Assembly (NCBI GenBank): GCA_008828725.1
Contig: MEHQ01000061.1
Span: 186,001 to 250,000 of the forward strand
Length of the DNA: 64,000 bases
Direction: 5' to 3'
DNA from: Saccharina japonica
Taxonomy: Eukaryota > Sar > Phaeophyceae > Laminariales > Laminariaceae
Shown: one piece after another, positions 35,355-49,111 of the stretch
Position numbering within the stretch: the stretch's first letter is position 1
Layout: each line of letters opens with the position of its first letter
The notes under the pieces: model-generated
What the model was told of the DNA's origin: nothing
Databases searched by the model: none
What the model saw: only the letters and a program-made list of their open reading frames with translations
Made by a program: the position numbers and the translations under genes

Positions 35355-36085
35355 GTTGCAGCAACTAAAGTGGGCAAGTGGTACAGAGGGGTCCTCGAAG
35401 CGGCTGAACAGTTCATGGTCCGGTGGCACAAGGTCGAGGCAGAACTGAGTAAACAGCGCCACGCATCCGTCGCGGGGGGTGCACAAGGGAATGGGAAGGG
35501 AGGGGGCAACAGTCGTACAGAAACCGCGGTTGATGAAAGCAGGAGGGAGACAGCCGACAGGATAGCAAGGTACCAGGCTGACTAGTAAGTCCCGCCTAGA
35601 CTACCCGTGCCGCGCACCTCTGTAGCTGCTTCGAACGCGGCTCTGTTGTGTTNNNNNNNNNNNNNNNNNNNNNNNNNNNNNNNNNNNNNNNNNNNNNNNN
35701 NNNNNNNNNNNNNNNNNNNNNNNNNNNNNNNNNNNNNNNNNNNNNNNNNNNNNNNNNNNNNNNNNNNNNNNNNNNNNNNNNNNNNNNNNNNNNNNNNNNN
35801 NNNNNNNNNNNNNNNNNNNNNNNNNNNNNNNNNNNNNNNNNNNNNNNNNNNNNNNNNNNNNNNNNNNNNNNNNNNNNNNNNNNNNNNNNNNNNNNNNNNN
35901 NNNNNNNNNNNNTTGCATTGTCTGCTCTGCTTACTGCACTGAGTGTAGTATCTCTGTGTCGTAGTTTTGTGACCACAGAACTGGTACCTTTTTAGGATGA
36001 TGAATCGGCACGGACACTGGGTGTGCTGGATGTCGACGGGTAGAAAGGAAGGTTTAATGTGAAGAACACACACACACACATATCT
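35355..36085 (+). repeat. Dispersed repeat with coding-like stretch (function unrecognised)
   Basis: An open stretch (to 35582) encodes GVLEAAEQFMVRW, ELSKQRHAS and ETAVDESRRETADR. Related peptides are GVLKTAQRFIVSW/LSRRRHAAANGG at about 38059-38170 and DTAIDESRKEMAE at 1231-1275 and 39650-39695. After the N gap, CGGCACGGACACTGGGTGTG and AAGAACACACAC match 1680-1800 in the same order and spacing, and the tail alone recurs at 3105-3200. It is probably a fragment of a repeated gene or transposon. I do not recognise the domain. Confidence 0.5.
35653..35912. other. Assembly gap (260 N)
   Basis: Run of N inside a dispersed repeat. The size may be estimated rather than real. Confidence 1.
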
Positions 36086-36855
36086 AGAACCTGGTAAACT
36101 GAATATTATGGGGAGTATGATAGGGATGGTTTGAATCCTGTGGCAGCGAGGTGTACGGGCCGGTGCGGATCGGGTTGATGGCCTGCATGAATGAAGTACA
36201 TACTGTATATCGATTGACTACATTATTATGTTTCGTTTCCGAATTATTTCTACCTGGCAGTTTGTCGCTGGGGGCTGCAGGTTGCAGTCTCCGTGTGGCA
36301 CTCCCAACTCCCAGCACACACGGCCACCGAAACTTGGAGGCAAGGGTCACGCTTTCCGAATCTTACCTGGAATTAATAAAAATGCACATTGTAAGAAAAA
36401 CACGTTTCGATGCCTTCGGTGGATAAGAAACGTGATATAAGAATATGAGACTCACTTCACACACGAGTTTCTCTTGTTGGCGGGCCTATGCTGTACTGGT
36501 ATGGCAGTATCTATCTGCAGTACAGAATCTCAACATACTCCGAGTACGAGCAGTATTCCGAAGTACGCATCGTAGATACTGCGAGTACACGAAGTACCTG
36601 AAGTATTTTATCTCCAACACTCCTCACTTTACCCCAAGATACTCGGAGCATCTGTGCGACACTTTGGCTGTTGTACATCTCAAGTGCAGTCAACATGTCA
36701 ACATAGTAGGCTAATAGGAGTGATTAGTGTTGTAAGGGTGAAACGGGGTGCCCTAGAGTTCACCTATATTTTGGTTGGTGAACCCCTCTACCCCGATCCC
36801 ACCCGGACCAGATCTCATTTGACACCCCGCTCCCAACATGGTAGGTGCAGAAGTA

Positions 36856-36905
36856 TAGGGTTGGGGTTAGGGTTGGGGGTAGGGTTGGGGGTAGGGTTAG
36901 GGTTA
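36856..36905 (+). repeat. Interstitial telomere-like tract (TTAGGG variants)
   Basis: About eight consecutive units of GGGTTA, GGGTTG and GGGGGTA in one strand orientation. Confidence 0.8.
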
Positions 36906-38199
36906 ACGGAATAGCGTGTCGACTGCTGTGGTTAAGAGCTGCGGTCCATGGACTGTAAACAGTTACAGCAGTAGTTGGTCTCATAATAGCTATCTCATAA
37001 TACTGACAGCCTCAACAGGAGCTTCGTCCGATCACAAAGGACGCCCGTACCACATTGAGACACGTTTCCGCGAAAAGGAAAAACGACAACATGGATGGCA
37101 GCATGTTGACCACATACAGATACAATAGTACAGGCTTCTTCAACCGGAATTCCATGAAACAGGTCGGAATCCCTCGTTTATTTTTTATTTTTTACAGATA
37201 GATGGAGTTTGGACTTTTGCATACAGACACTTTGCATATACATCCTGTGAGCCCCCGTCGACCCGTTAACGAACGGTCTTTTTATGTACCTCGTAGTTAT
37301 CTTCACCACATTTGAAGTCGTTTGTTTCTCGGATTTTTCGGCTACACTCCTGGCGAGAATACTTCTAATGTCTTAAGTACATACTTCGTATACGAGTATA
37401 TCTTTACACAACATGTGTGCACAACTTCACCATCTATATATCTGAAAATCCGTGGATATCTAGATCATTGTACGAAAAAACTGCATATAAATTATACGGC
37501 GTTCCCTCGTCACTGCTTACTTCCAGTATTTTATTAACGCATACATGCCTTGGACCTTTGAGTACCTGGGACCAGCTCGTCGTAGAGATACGCTAGAAGA
37601 CACATCGTTTCTTCCTACGGAAACGCCGACTGTTGTATAATCATTTTAAGGCCCTTGATTGGTCAGGACTCGGGACACTAATATTATATATCTTTGCAAG
37701 TAGCGCTAGCCTTAGGATCTGCACTCAAAAACCGAGATATACCGTCCTCTCCCAATATTCATGGCGGCCAGTCCGATTCCAAATACGCGACCTTCGACCA
37801 GTAGATATCGCAAGGGGCATTCGTGGCTGATACACTTCAGGGCGTCTACTTTGAACCAGCTCGAAAAACAACACGATGAAGAGTTTTTCACTTGCGCCCA
37901 CAATCGAAGGCTTGTCGCAAATGCCTGCTTACTGTGTAGATGACGGTCTCAGAGTTTTCAGGCCACGGAGGGTCCACCGCCCGCTCGCCGTTGGTGTTTG
38001 GAGTTGCAGTCACGATGTGGACCATTGAAGCAAAGGAGAAAAGGGCAACAGTGATACCGGGGGGTCCTCAAAACAGCCCAACGGTTCATCGTCAGCTGGT
38101 ACGAGGATGGGACGAAATTGAGCAGGAGGCGCCACGCAGCCGCCAACGGTGGCGTTCAAGGGAATCCCTCCACGGGTTCACATTATTTTCTTTTTTTTG

Positions 38200-38850
38200 G
38201 TGGAATGTCGCGGCGGTGACCGTGGCCATCCGCGGTTAACCGCCGTACTTCCGTAGGTCTCGTTAATGGGCTATCGTAGCAAGCCGCGGGTTTCCACGAC
38301 AAGACCCACGGGTTTCCACTGTCCATGACCCTGCCACGGCAAGTGCCACGGTTGTGCCGATGACGTGGTTGTGTCCATGACAACTGCCAGCCGGCTCACC
38401 GACCCAACCGATATCAACTGTCGCACTATATCGCGAGGTCTATATTTTATTTTCTCCCAGGCGTTGGCGTGGGCATTGGCGCGGGTCTTGCCGTGGGCGT
38501 TCCATGGGCATTGCCGTAGGCGTTACCGTGGGCGCTGCCGTGGGCATTGCCGTGGACCACTGTGGGGATTACCGTGGGAATTACCGTGGGTCTCACCGTT
38601 TTACCGTGACTTGCCGTGGTATGCCGTGGGGGCTTGCCATGGATTTGCGTGGGTATCAGCGTGGATATTGGCGAGGATAATGCCATGAAAGTATCATGGG
38701 CCGCTACAGCTTTCCGCGATATGTCGTGGAGGTTCGTGGAAGCCCGCGTCATGTAGGTGGTAGCCCGTGAAATGTTCGCCGTAGCCCGTGGTGTGTCCAC
38801 GGCATTGCACGTAGCCATGGAACACCGTGGCTTGTCATGGACATTGCCGC
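38200..38850 (+). repeat. Degenerate CCGTGGGC/CCACGG minisatellite, copy 2 and left extension
   Basis: Matches 40-430 from 38458 onward. To the left, 38200-38380 has GTGACCGTGGCC, TTTCCACGACAAGACCCACG and GCCACGGCAAGTGCCACGG, the same motif in both orientations. Confidence 0.65.
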
Positions 38851-40814
38851 GGGGTGCCGCTAAACAGCCAAATACGCCACTTTTTTTGTTTTTTCTTCCT
38901 TTCCTTCCTCTCTTGTTCTTCGGAAATAATGAAGGTTTGTCGTGGTGGGTGGTGAACCTGTTCTTGAGGGTGTTTTCTGTTTTGATGTTTCGTTTGGTTT
39001 TTCATTAGTCTTGTACTTCAGTATTGTCTCTCGCCCCTCCTCCGGCGGACCCGACGACGGCGATACTACACTACCAGGTATACAGCAGTACCACCGCTCG
39101 CCGTGGACGGGGTACGAAAGAGGCGACATTTATTCCTCGTTCTTCGTCTGGAATTTTCTCCCGCGACGGCTCGTTTCTCTCGTGCAACATATCATCCGCA
39201 TCGTGTGTTTATTTTAGGTTGGCTTTGTTGTTTAGTTTTTGTATGGCTTTGCTTGCGCGAATTTGTTTCCCTGTCTCCCTGTTCCCGTTGCAGTGTTTCC
39301 TTTCTCGTTTCGTCTGACCCTGGGGCTAGAGTCGCAATGATAGCGATGTGGGCACCGCATTGCGTAAATACAATAGGCGGTGGACCATGTCATGGCGAGG
39401 TGGAACAGGGCCGAAGCGAAGAGGAGCCGGCGACGGCATGCAGCTGAGAACGCCTAGAGAGACGACAAGGAGGGGGGGGCGGCGGTACTGATACAACAGC
39501 TGTCGACGAATGCAGAAACAAAATGGTAGATCCTGTGGCAGGGTATCGGTTCGACTAGCCTTTGAATTTTATTTTTATATTTTAGTTTGTTTGTTTGCTT
39601 ATTTCTTGTTGAGTTGTTAACTGCGGGGGGCGCGGCAGAGGTAGCACCGGCTCTTGACACCGCTATTGATGAGAGCAGGAAGGAGATGGCAGAAGGTGTG
39701 ACATGGTCCCCGGATCGGTTTTGTAGCAGAGACGGGAACTTGTTATTATCATCGCCTTGGGAACGATTTTACTATTTCCCTCTCTTCTAGTGTCTTCTTT
39801 CTTGCTTAGTGCCTCGTTTCCTCTTTGTCACCGCCCTATGTCGGTGTCTTGCTCTTCTTCGTGTTGCTTCATCCGTACAGCAGTTATCGGTCCCTCTTGG
39901 ACACGTGTGCTTTTATTCTAGGGGCGCTTCTGTCTCCCTGCGTCATTAGTAGATTTCGTTTCTTATTGTCTTTTTTGGTATTTTTTTTCACGTCGGCTTG
40001 TGTCGTTGTGTTCTCGTACCCGATACGTTAGCATCTCTCTTGCTTTTCCCATTCATTTGCGTTTCATTTGCTTTGGTGTTTCTCTGTTCCTCAGTCTGCG
40101 ACCACAAAATTTGTATCGTTCTAGAATTAGGAACCAGGACCGACACTGAGTGTACTGATGTGGTTGGGTAGAAATTACGGGCTTAAGGTGAAGACAACAC
40201 ACACGCAATACGAGGGACGCATGGCAATATTTTGAGTCGTAGCAATAATCCTCCCTGTCGGCTTCTGCCCTGTCTTGGTCTGGCTTGGTCGCCAGCTCCG
40301 TCGGGGTGTTTGCCCCCGCTCCTTTGGGTTTATTTGCTACTGGTACATTATTTCGGGGTATTTGCTGCCATGGGCCATGATGTTTGATTATTTGACCTTT
40401 CGGTATTTCCTTCTATAAACTTTTGGTTCATCTTCTGTTTCACTTTTTTCTGTTCTCATGTTTGTTTATTACGAGCGAGGTTCTGGTTGCTATTCATCTT
40501 GTCGCAGCAGGTTCGGCGCATTTTGCTCGTGATCCTTGGGGCTGTCTCCGTTTAGTTTCCTTCGCAGTTTGTTTCCTTCTTGTTTTCCTTCTTTGTCCTC
40601 CCTTGTACATATGTCTATTTTTTTGGCTTTCGTTTTTCTCTCCTTCAATGTCGTACAGCTATCCCTCCAAAAACGAATATTGTTTATGCTGGGACACCCG
40701 GCCCCCGTTTGGCACAATCACCAAAGCCTACGATACAACGCCAATTATTTAGATAAATTAAAAAAAAACTAATCCAAGACATAATTAATTTTCACCTGCG
40801 AGGCACACGGTATA

Positions 40815-41097
40815 CAGTAGTACCGGCCCGCTCATAAGAAAGGAATTCACAAAAAAGTCAACCTAAACAATTGAAAACATTAAGAAAGCTCTCAGCGTAG
40901 TCAGCGAATAATCTTTAAGAAAGTGACTCCTTCCTGTGGCTGGCCTGAGCCCAAGGCGCCACTCACTGAGGAAAACGTCTTCTCGGGGACCAAAATAGGA
41001 AAGCGCAACATAAGAAAGTGTGCTTTCGCGTGCGCCCAAAATAAGAAATCCAACCTGAACCCGATTTCAGGTTTCTTGCGAGAGGGCGGTGTTGCTG
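40815..41097. mobile_element. Family 2 MITE, duplicate of 2392-2674
   Basis: Colinear copy in duplication copy 2 with very few substitutions, so the insertion predates the duplication. Confidence 0.55.
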
Positions 41098-41219
41098 GAG
41101 TGTGTGTCTTGTGCTTGCCATATCTCGCACAATGCATGGCATGACATGTCCACTCTGCTTACTGCGCGTGTTATCGCTGTTCTTAGTTTTGTGACGATAT
41201 ACAGCAGTCAGTAGTAGTA

Positions 41220-41515
41220 TTACGGAGGACCATAACATAGTAAATAGGGCCAAATATATATTGTTGTAAAAATATGGAAATGTAAAGTGTTTTTTGTGTA
41301 CAGTACCGGCCCGCTCATAAGAAACCAGAAATCGGGCTTAGGCTGACTTTCATATTTGAGAAAGGGGTGTGTCCCACACTAACTTCAGTATAATAGCTGT
41401 CGACTTTCTTATTTCCCCCGTAATGTTTAGGCTGAGTTTCTTGTGGGGCAATTTCTTATGAGATGGCCGGTAGTGTAGGTCCTATTATTACTAGTATTAC
41501 TATGGCCCCCCGGAA
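41220..41515. mobile_element. Family 1 MITE with nested family 2 MITE (41301-41475), duplicate
   Basis: Same nested structure as 2797-3097, with the inner element bounded by TA at 41299-41300 and 41476-41477. Both insertions therefore predate the duplication. Confidence 0.72.
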
Positions 41516-42714
41516 TAGTAGTAGCTTGTATCTCTCTAGAATGAAAAGTGGACACGGACAATACTTGGTGTGCTGGACGGCGAGGAGTAAAAACAGACGT
41601 CACACACTCCCATCATGCCATGCCATCCGACAGCAGTACATACTGCCCCGTCGAGTCATAGCTTCCAGACTTTCAACGTGTGGGTGAGGGCGTCCGGGAA
41701 TTTTGATACCACACACCGAATTTCTCCGCACCCGCCCCCGAGGGGTCGAAACTATTTGTTTTTCTCCGTTTTTCTTTTCGGGTGTGTGTGGTCGGTGTGG
41801 TGTGTGTGGCAGCAGTAGTACCGGAGAGACACATAGTATACCCTCACATTGAGTTAAATGACGTAGTATCACATCGCATCCCTCGTATAAATACACCATA
41901 TATATAATGCACACCTGGTGTTGTTCTGTATGGCTGCTTGGCTGCTTGGCTGTATGTACACTGCATGGTCGGTCTGATAGATATATTGACATGCACTCGT
42001 AGTTCAGCGTACTCTTCTTACCAGACACTCCATGATGTAATATGTGAGTGTCGAAGACTGAGCCGCCTATGCAAGGTCTCGCAAATAAACATACGCCAGC
42101 CCGATGTTAAATATAAAGCCGATTGGGCAATTGGCGAAAAGTTGAAGGGCAGACTATAAACCTGATGCCCCCAGTTCGATCCCCAGCATCTATCTTCACA
42201 ATCTCCCTTTTTTTGGGAACATTGTTTTTTGTTTCAAACTTGTTTTTCTTCTTTGCGTATGTCGACCCAACCACGAATCCCTTGGACCAGATTAATTGTT
42301 TCTGCCGGGTAAATACAATGATGTATGGTGATGCTTACAACGAGCGGTTATTTACATGGCTAAAAGTACCAAAAAACGATATTTAAAACCAATGGAAAAC
42401 ACTCGATTTTTCGGCTCGGGAGAGTCCAATAATTACCAGAAACAAAGCCTTGCTGGAAACAATTGCGCCAAATACAAGGTAGAAGGGGGGGGGGGGGATA
42501 TCTAACCATCCCCGGGTCAACAAATAGATATTTTCAACTCTCTAGCCTAGAACATGGTGATACGAATGTTCGCGATTCTGAGGTTCACTATTGCAGTCCC
42601 CCATGGCCTCTATTTAGAATCGGCCATATATTTAGCATCATCCGAATCGGCCATATATATTTAACATCGGACTGGTAGGACACTGCATGGAAAAAGCGAC
42701 AGTTGTGTGTACAG

Positions 42715-42830
42715 GGTGTGGTTCCAGTATTACGAGAGTGTATGTAGGATAAAACGTCATAAAATCGTAAGATAAACCTTACGGTAACCCTAACCGCAAC
42801 CCTAACCTCAACGCCAACCCTTCCTTGGCC
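42715..42830 (+). repeat. Dispersed repeat ending in AACCCTAA-type tract, copy 2
   Basis: Counterpart of 4320-4430 within duplication copy 2. Confidence 0.65.
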
Positions 42831-45800
42831 GACCTGTATGGAAGTCGTCCGGAACAAATCCGGCACAAATGAATTTTTCCGAAAAACCTCAACCCTGTTA
42901 TAATTTATACCAGGTACGTATTTTTCTTGACCGTTTCCACACTAAATACGATACACGTCTTTACGAGTCCCGCATATATTACTGCGAAGGCTGTTCGCGG
43001 TTGTTCCGACCGTGGTGTACGGGACAGACATGTCCAGACGCAGGTGGCCAGGCGAGGTGCCGATGACACGACGTAGGCGCGGTCAGCTGTACCAGGTACT
43101 TGGTTTCCGTGATGGAATACCGCCGCAAGGGATACCTGGGGTCTATCGATCTCTCTGCTAAAAGGAAGGAACGTACACTTTGACCCGTCTAAGCTCGGCG
43201 ACCTGTGCCGAAGCAAGAAAATATAACACCCGACATTCCATGCCGCGACTTCTCCCTCCCAGCCCTCTCCCATGACTACTTCTTCAGGCAATCAATGCTC
43301 ATCCAGCCAAGCCTGCCGATCCCACAGCTCTTCGGGGCCATCTCACCCATCACCTTTGAGCGAGCTTATCCTCGTAGCTCCTTTTTACCGCTCCCTACTG
43401 CTGCATGCGGTCGCCGTCAGTACGCAGCTGTGGCCTATAGGTCGCCGCCCTGTAAGTAGTGTCATAGTACTATGGAAGCCTCAAGGGGGGGGGGGGGGCC
43501 CTACCGTCCCCTATGTTCAGTTGTATTCAGTTATTTTCCAGGCGTAGAGGGAGCGGACGCCCCCGGAGGGCCGAAGTTGAACAACACTACGTGCGTTGAA
43601 CAATATTCAGCGTAGTAAGGTGTTGAAACATAGTATTTGACCGCCCTACATGGTCAAATAGAATGAGAATATTGCTTGCGGAAACGGCATTTATATCAGG
43701 GTGACGCTTGGTCACAACACTGCTTCTCAGCACGCTGCTCCCCCCCGGCACCCTGAGCCCATGCCGGCCTCATCCTACTCGACTCTGAGCCCCCCGAACT
43801 GACGCTGGACATACAATTATCGGCGGGCAGGGCCTACTTAGTAATATACGTAGAACTCTGTTACCACAAAAGTACCGAAATCGATACAACGAGGTGAAGG
43901 AACGATAGTTCAGTACGTAGTGTACAGTATACGACAGACATGTTAGGAACTGGGCAGACAATAATTTCGGACTCACTATTTATTTACGAGAATATCCAGG
44001 CACAACAAGCACTTAACTTGTTGTGCGCAGCGGGCAACGTCACTCCCTAAATAAACCTGTTTTTTACACGTCCTGGTCAATAGACAATAGCTCCTGCAAT
44101 ATCAACATATTGACTACGTATTCATACAAAAATATGGTGAAGTAACCTTGCAACGGCAATCGATAGATACAATTCTTGATCTATTGTGATCCGCAATTTT
44201 TATCGATAGACACCATTTACAATATAATGTGGACAGTAGACAATGTCTATCGATGGACACGATCACCCGCCAAATTCCCCACCTACAATGTACTCTGCGT
44301 AATATGGCAATACACAATATTGTGTCGCAGCAACGTCATATCCCGCTGTACGTGCTGTGATCACACCAGATTTAAATGAGGGCATGGTATATTGTGACCA
44401 GAAGCGATGGGTTCGTGGTTCGTCGTGAGTGATAACATCAACGTGGGGGGCCTCAACAAAGCGGCGAGCATCATGGGGGTTTGTTTGTTCGTATACACTA
44501 TACACTACTGTCGGCCGTGTTCTGGTTGGTCACGCGGCAGTAAACGCGACAGACACAACAATACTGTCATGCCGTAAACGAGAAAAACAGGTAAAATACA
44601 ACACCACCGCCGAACCTGACCGAACACACAAGTAGATGGGAAAACACCTGGTTGTCGAAGACCTCCGCACAAAACCACACAGGGTTAGGGTTAGCCGTAC
44701 CAAGATTATCACCGGCTACACCACTCTTTTGTGTTTGACTATGGCTATATCGATGGGCAGTATCACGGGTCTGTTGTCCCCGACAATGTCTATCGATAAA
44801 TACTCTCCAAAATACATTGCCGCCGACAATATCTACCTAATATACATTTCCCCCTGGTTTATTGTGGAATCAATATACTATGATGGTTGCATGTATTGTC
44901 CAGGGTGTGACATCCTACACGAACAGTGCAACACGTAGCCTATTGATGCTCAATGCTGACATCAAAATAAGCCGCGGGCCGTATGAGTCAAACCAGTAGA
45001 TTCGTAACTGCGGTCGCGTACTCGTACTACTACTATTGTTGTCCAGAAAATAAATACCGAATCAAATGCGACGAAACACTAATATACCGTGGGATCATGG
45101 GCCTTCATGAGCTCTCTCTGCTGGCGGTTAATTGCGTTTCCAGGTCCAGTTGGCAGGCTGAGATCCAGGGTCGGTCAGGTAGGCGTGGCATCAGGGCGCC
45201 AAGCGCCAGCCGAGTACTTAGCAGCATGGTTATGTAGCACATGTATGCACTATCAGCGGCATGTACCGTAGGCGGGAGGGGGGGGGAAATACTATACTGC
45301 CGTGTGCCCCCCCGGATCGGAGGTAACACGAGGAGGGAGCAGGAGCAAAAAGGACGAAGATAAGCGATGGTTGACGACGAGGAGGGAGCGGCAGCAGGAG
45401 CAAGAGTACGAGCAGGCGTAGGAAGAGCAAATACTCTACTGTACATATACATATGTAAATGGCATGCAGTTTGGTGTTTTAATCTTTCCTGCAAAAAAAA
45501 AACAAATATCCCGATGGTTGGGGGCTTGTGCACACACTTCCGAGTACCGTTTTGGGCACACCACGTTTCTACCATCACCCCGAGCCACATCGAACAACAT
45601 GTTCCGGGCACATGCAGGACCACAATAACACAGCAGGAGGAGTTCTTTCATGTATGTATTCTCGTGGCGCACATCACTATCACTTATTATCAAAAGAAAC
45701 AAGGGTGTGCGCGGATCTGAATCCCATATACCCCACTACCCCCCCCCCCCCCCCCCCCCCCTATATTGGAGGGGAAAAAAAAAAGACTTTTTTTTCCCGT

Positions 45801-46009
45801 GCGTTTTTTGTTGGCCTCACACGCCTCTGCAGACGCTGCTCTACGTACGTGTGTCTAGCGTCCACTATACTGCTTGGCTTTGGGTGTACACTGTGTACAC
45901 AATAGTTTATACAAACATACTGTACAAGGAATGTGTTGTTGCTGTCGGGAAGGTCGGAGTTGGGAAACGGCTACCACACTCGCCTCGCCAGCCACTCGTA
46001 TCAAGATTG

Positions 46010-47310
46010 AAAAGCAGAAGCACTGACGGGGTGGTGTTGTATTGTCGAGAAGGCTTTGCCTACCCTTGGGAATGCGGGGACGATTCACCCACATCCCCTG
46101 CTATTGGTTTAAATATAGAGGTTTTAGTATGGAGTTGATTTATATAGGAAATAGTACGAATCGTACTACTGCGGTTTATGGATGGTCTGGTTTCTGATTT
46201 CGTTCATAACCCTAGAAGCAGAAACGCTGGGTGGTGATGTATTATCTAGAAGGCCTTGCCAACGCTTGGGAATGCGGGGACGATTCGCCAACATCCCCTG
46301 CTATTTGTTTAGATATATATTTTAGTATAGAGTTGGTTTAAATAGAAAATAGTATCGTACTGCGGTTTATGGATGGTCTGATTTGGTTCATAGCCCTAGG
46401 CAGAAACGCTCGGTGGTATTGTATCGTCTAGAAGGCCTTGCCTACGCTTGGGAATGCGGGAATTATTAACCAACATCCCCTGATATTGGTGTATATAGTT
46501 TTTAGTATGGAGTTGGTTTATATAGGAAATAGGATCGTACTGCGGTTTATGGATGGTCTGATTTGGTTCATAATCCTAACTAAGCAGAAACGCTGGGTGG
46601 TGTTGTATCGTCTAGAAGGCCTTGCCTACCCTTGGGAATACGGGGACGATTCACCAACATCCCCTGATATTGGCTTATATAGGTTTTAGCATGCAATTGG
46701 TTTACATAGGAAGTAGTATGGTACGGCGGTTTATGGATGGTCCGATTTTATTCATAACCCTAAGAAGACACGCTGGGTGGTGTTGTATCGTCTAGAAGGC
46801 CTTTTGCCTACCCTTGGGAATGCGGGGACGATCCACCAACATCCCCTGATATTGGTTTATATAGGTCTTAGTATGGATTTGGTTTATACAGGAAATTGTA
46901 TGGTACTGCGGTTTATAGATGGTCTGATTTGATTCATAACCCCAAGCAGAAACGCTGGGTGGTGTTGTATCGTCTAGAAGGCCTTGCCTACCCTTGGGAA
47001 TGCGGGGACGATTCACCAACACCCCCTGCTATCGGGTTGTATAGGTATTTGTATGGAGTTGGTTTATATAGGAAATTGTATGGTACTGCAGTTTAAGGAT
47101 GGTTTGATTTCGTTTATAACCTCAAGCATAAACGCTGGGTGGTGTTGTATTGTCTTGAAGGCCTTACCTATGCTTGGGAATGCGGGAACGATTCACCAAC
47201 ATCCCCTCCTATTGGTCTATATAGGGAAATAGTATGGATTTGGTTTATATAGGAAATAGTATGGTACTGCGGTTTATGGATGGTCTGATTTAGTTTATAT
47301 AGGATATAGG
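46010..47310 (+). repeat. ~180-bp tandem satellite, seven units
   Basis: Each unit contains GCAGAAACGCTGGGTGGT, then CTAGAAGGCCTTGCC, TGGGAATGCGGGGACGATTC, CCAACATCCCC and TATGGATGGTCTGATTT. Units begin near 46010, 46205, 46398, 46582, 46763, 46943 and 47123. Spacing falls from about 190 to 180 bp, and the later units are the most regular. Confidence 0.9.
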
Positions 47311-48844
47311 ATGGTATGTACCACCTATACGCCGGAGGGTGCCTAAATAAACAAATTGACACCCCCTGTAGCGTATCATGGGAGACCCCCCTAAAATGGG
47401 AGACCCCCCCCTCAATGGGAGACCCCCCTAATCAGACCCCCACCTCCCTTGAAATGACAAGCCACACCCCCCATATCGATCGGTATACATGCCTGAGCTT
47501 CAGCCTTGAAAGCGATACTCTGTATCGCTTGTTCGATACTACCGACGGAATAACGATACACTGTCGAAATAGGGGGGGTCCTTAAAAGGGTATTTATTTG
47601 GCGATACTCTGTATCTCTTGTGCTATACTACCGATGCAATAACGATACACTGTATCGAAATAGGGGTTTCTCCCATCCAAATTCACATGTATTAGGCGGT
47701 TTTGCTCCTACGAAAAAGCTATATATTTGATGAAACATGTGATACTTTATATGTCTCACGATACTCTGTATCGCTCGGTCGATACTACCGACGGAATAAC
47801 GATATACTGTATTGAAATAGAGCGGTGTCTCCCATCTAAACATACTTTTACCGGTGTTTGTAGTGCCTAGAAGTGTATTTATTTGACGATACGCTGTATC
47901 TCTTGTGCTATACTACCGACGGGAAAACGATACACTGAATTGATATAGGGGGGTCTCCCATCCAAATTCACGTGTATCGGGCTGTTTTGCTCGCACTGAA
48001 AAGTGACAAATTTGATGAAACATGTGGAATATGATATGTCTCACGATACTCTGTATCGCTCGTTCGACACTACGGACGGAATAACGATTCACTGTATCGA
48101 AATAGGGAGCGGTCTCCCATCTAAACATACTTGTACCGGTGTTTGTAGTGCCCAGAAGTGTTTTTGTTTGGCGATGCTCTGTATCTCTTATGCTGTACTA
48201 CCGACGGAATAACGATACACTGTATCGAAATAGGGGGGTCTCCCATCCATATTCACGTGTATTAGGCGGTTTTGCTCGTACTCAAAAGTTATCAATTTGA
48301 TGAAACATGTGGAATTTGATATGTTTCACGATACTCCGTATCTCTTGTGCGATACTACTGACGGAATAACGATACACTGTATCGAAATAGGGGGGTCTCC
48401 CATCCGAATTCACATGTATTAGACTGTTTTGCTACTACTTAAAACTGAAACATTTGATGAAACATGTGGAATTTGATATGTCTCACGATACTCTCTATCG
48501 CTCGATCGATACTATCGACGGAAAAACGATACGCCGTATCGAAATAGGGGGTTTCCCATCAAAACTCACGTGTCTTAGGCGGTTTTGCTCCTACTAAAAA
48601 GATATCAATTTGATGAAACATGTGGAATTTGATAGGTATCACGATACTCCGTATCTCTTGTGCGATACTACCGACGGAATACCCCCTATTTCGATTCAGT
48701 GTATCGTTATTCCGTCGGTAGTATACCACAAGAGATACAGAGTATCGCCCAATAAATACACTTCTAGGCACTACAAACACCGGTACAAGTATGTTTAGAT
48801 GGGAGACCGCCCCCTATTTCGATACAGTGTATCGTTATTCCGTC

Positions 48845-49111
48845 AACTGGTGCTATGGTAGGGGGGTCATGTATAGGTGCTTGTTTTCCACCTGCACAGA
48901 GTCACTCGGCCGAGTGACTGCTTCACTGCGTTACACTCATCATAACATTTTTGTAGTTTTTTCTGTTTTCTATATACACCGCTATTGGAGGTTTGATTAC
49001 GTAACGCGGACCATGTTTAGGTTCAATTTTCAGGTAGATTCGGAGCCACTCGTCCGAGTGGCCAAAACCGGGTAGTGAAAATGTGGGTACCCCCCCTATC
49101 GTAGCACCAGT
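48845..49111. mobile_element. MITE nested inside the foldback array
   Basis: The 22-23-bp terminal inverted repeats begin ACTGGTGCTATGGTAGGGGG (48846) and, read from the right end, ACTGGTGCTACGATAGGGGG (49111). CCGTC flanks both sides (48840-48844 and 49112-49116), and the interrupted array motif ATTCCGTCGGTAG resumes after it. The interior has a perfect 20-bp palindrome at 48900-48919 and a near-palindrome at 49045-49062. Confidence 0.75.
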
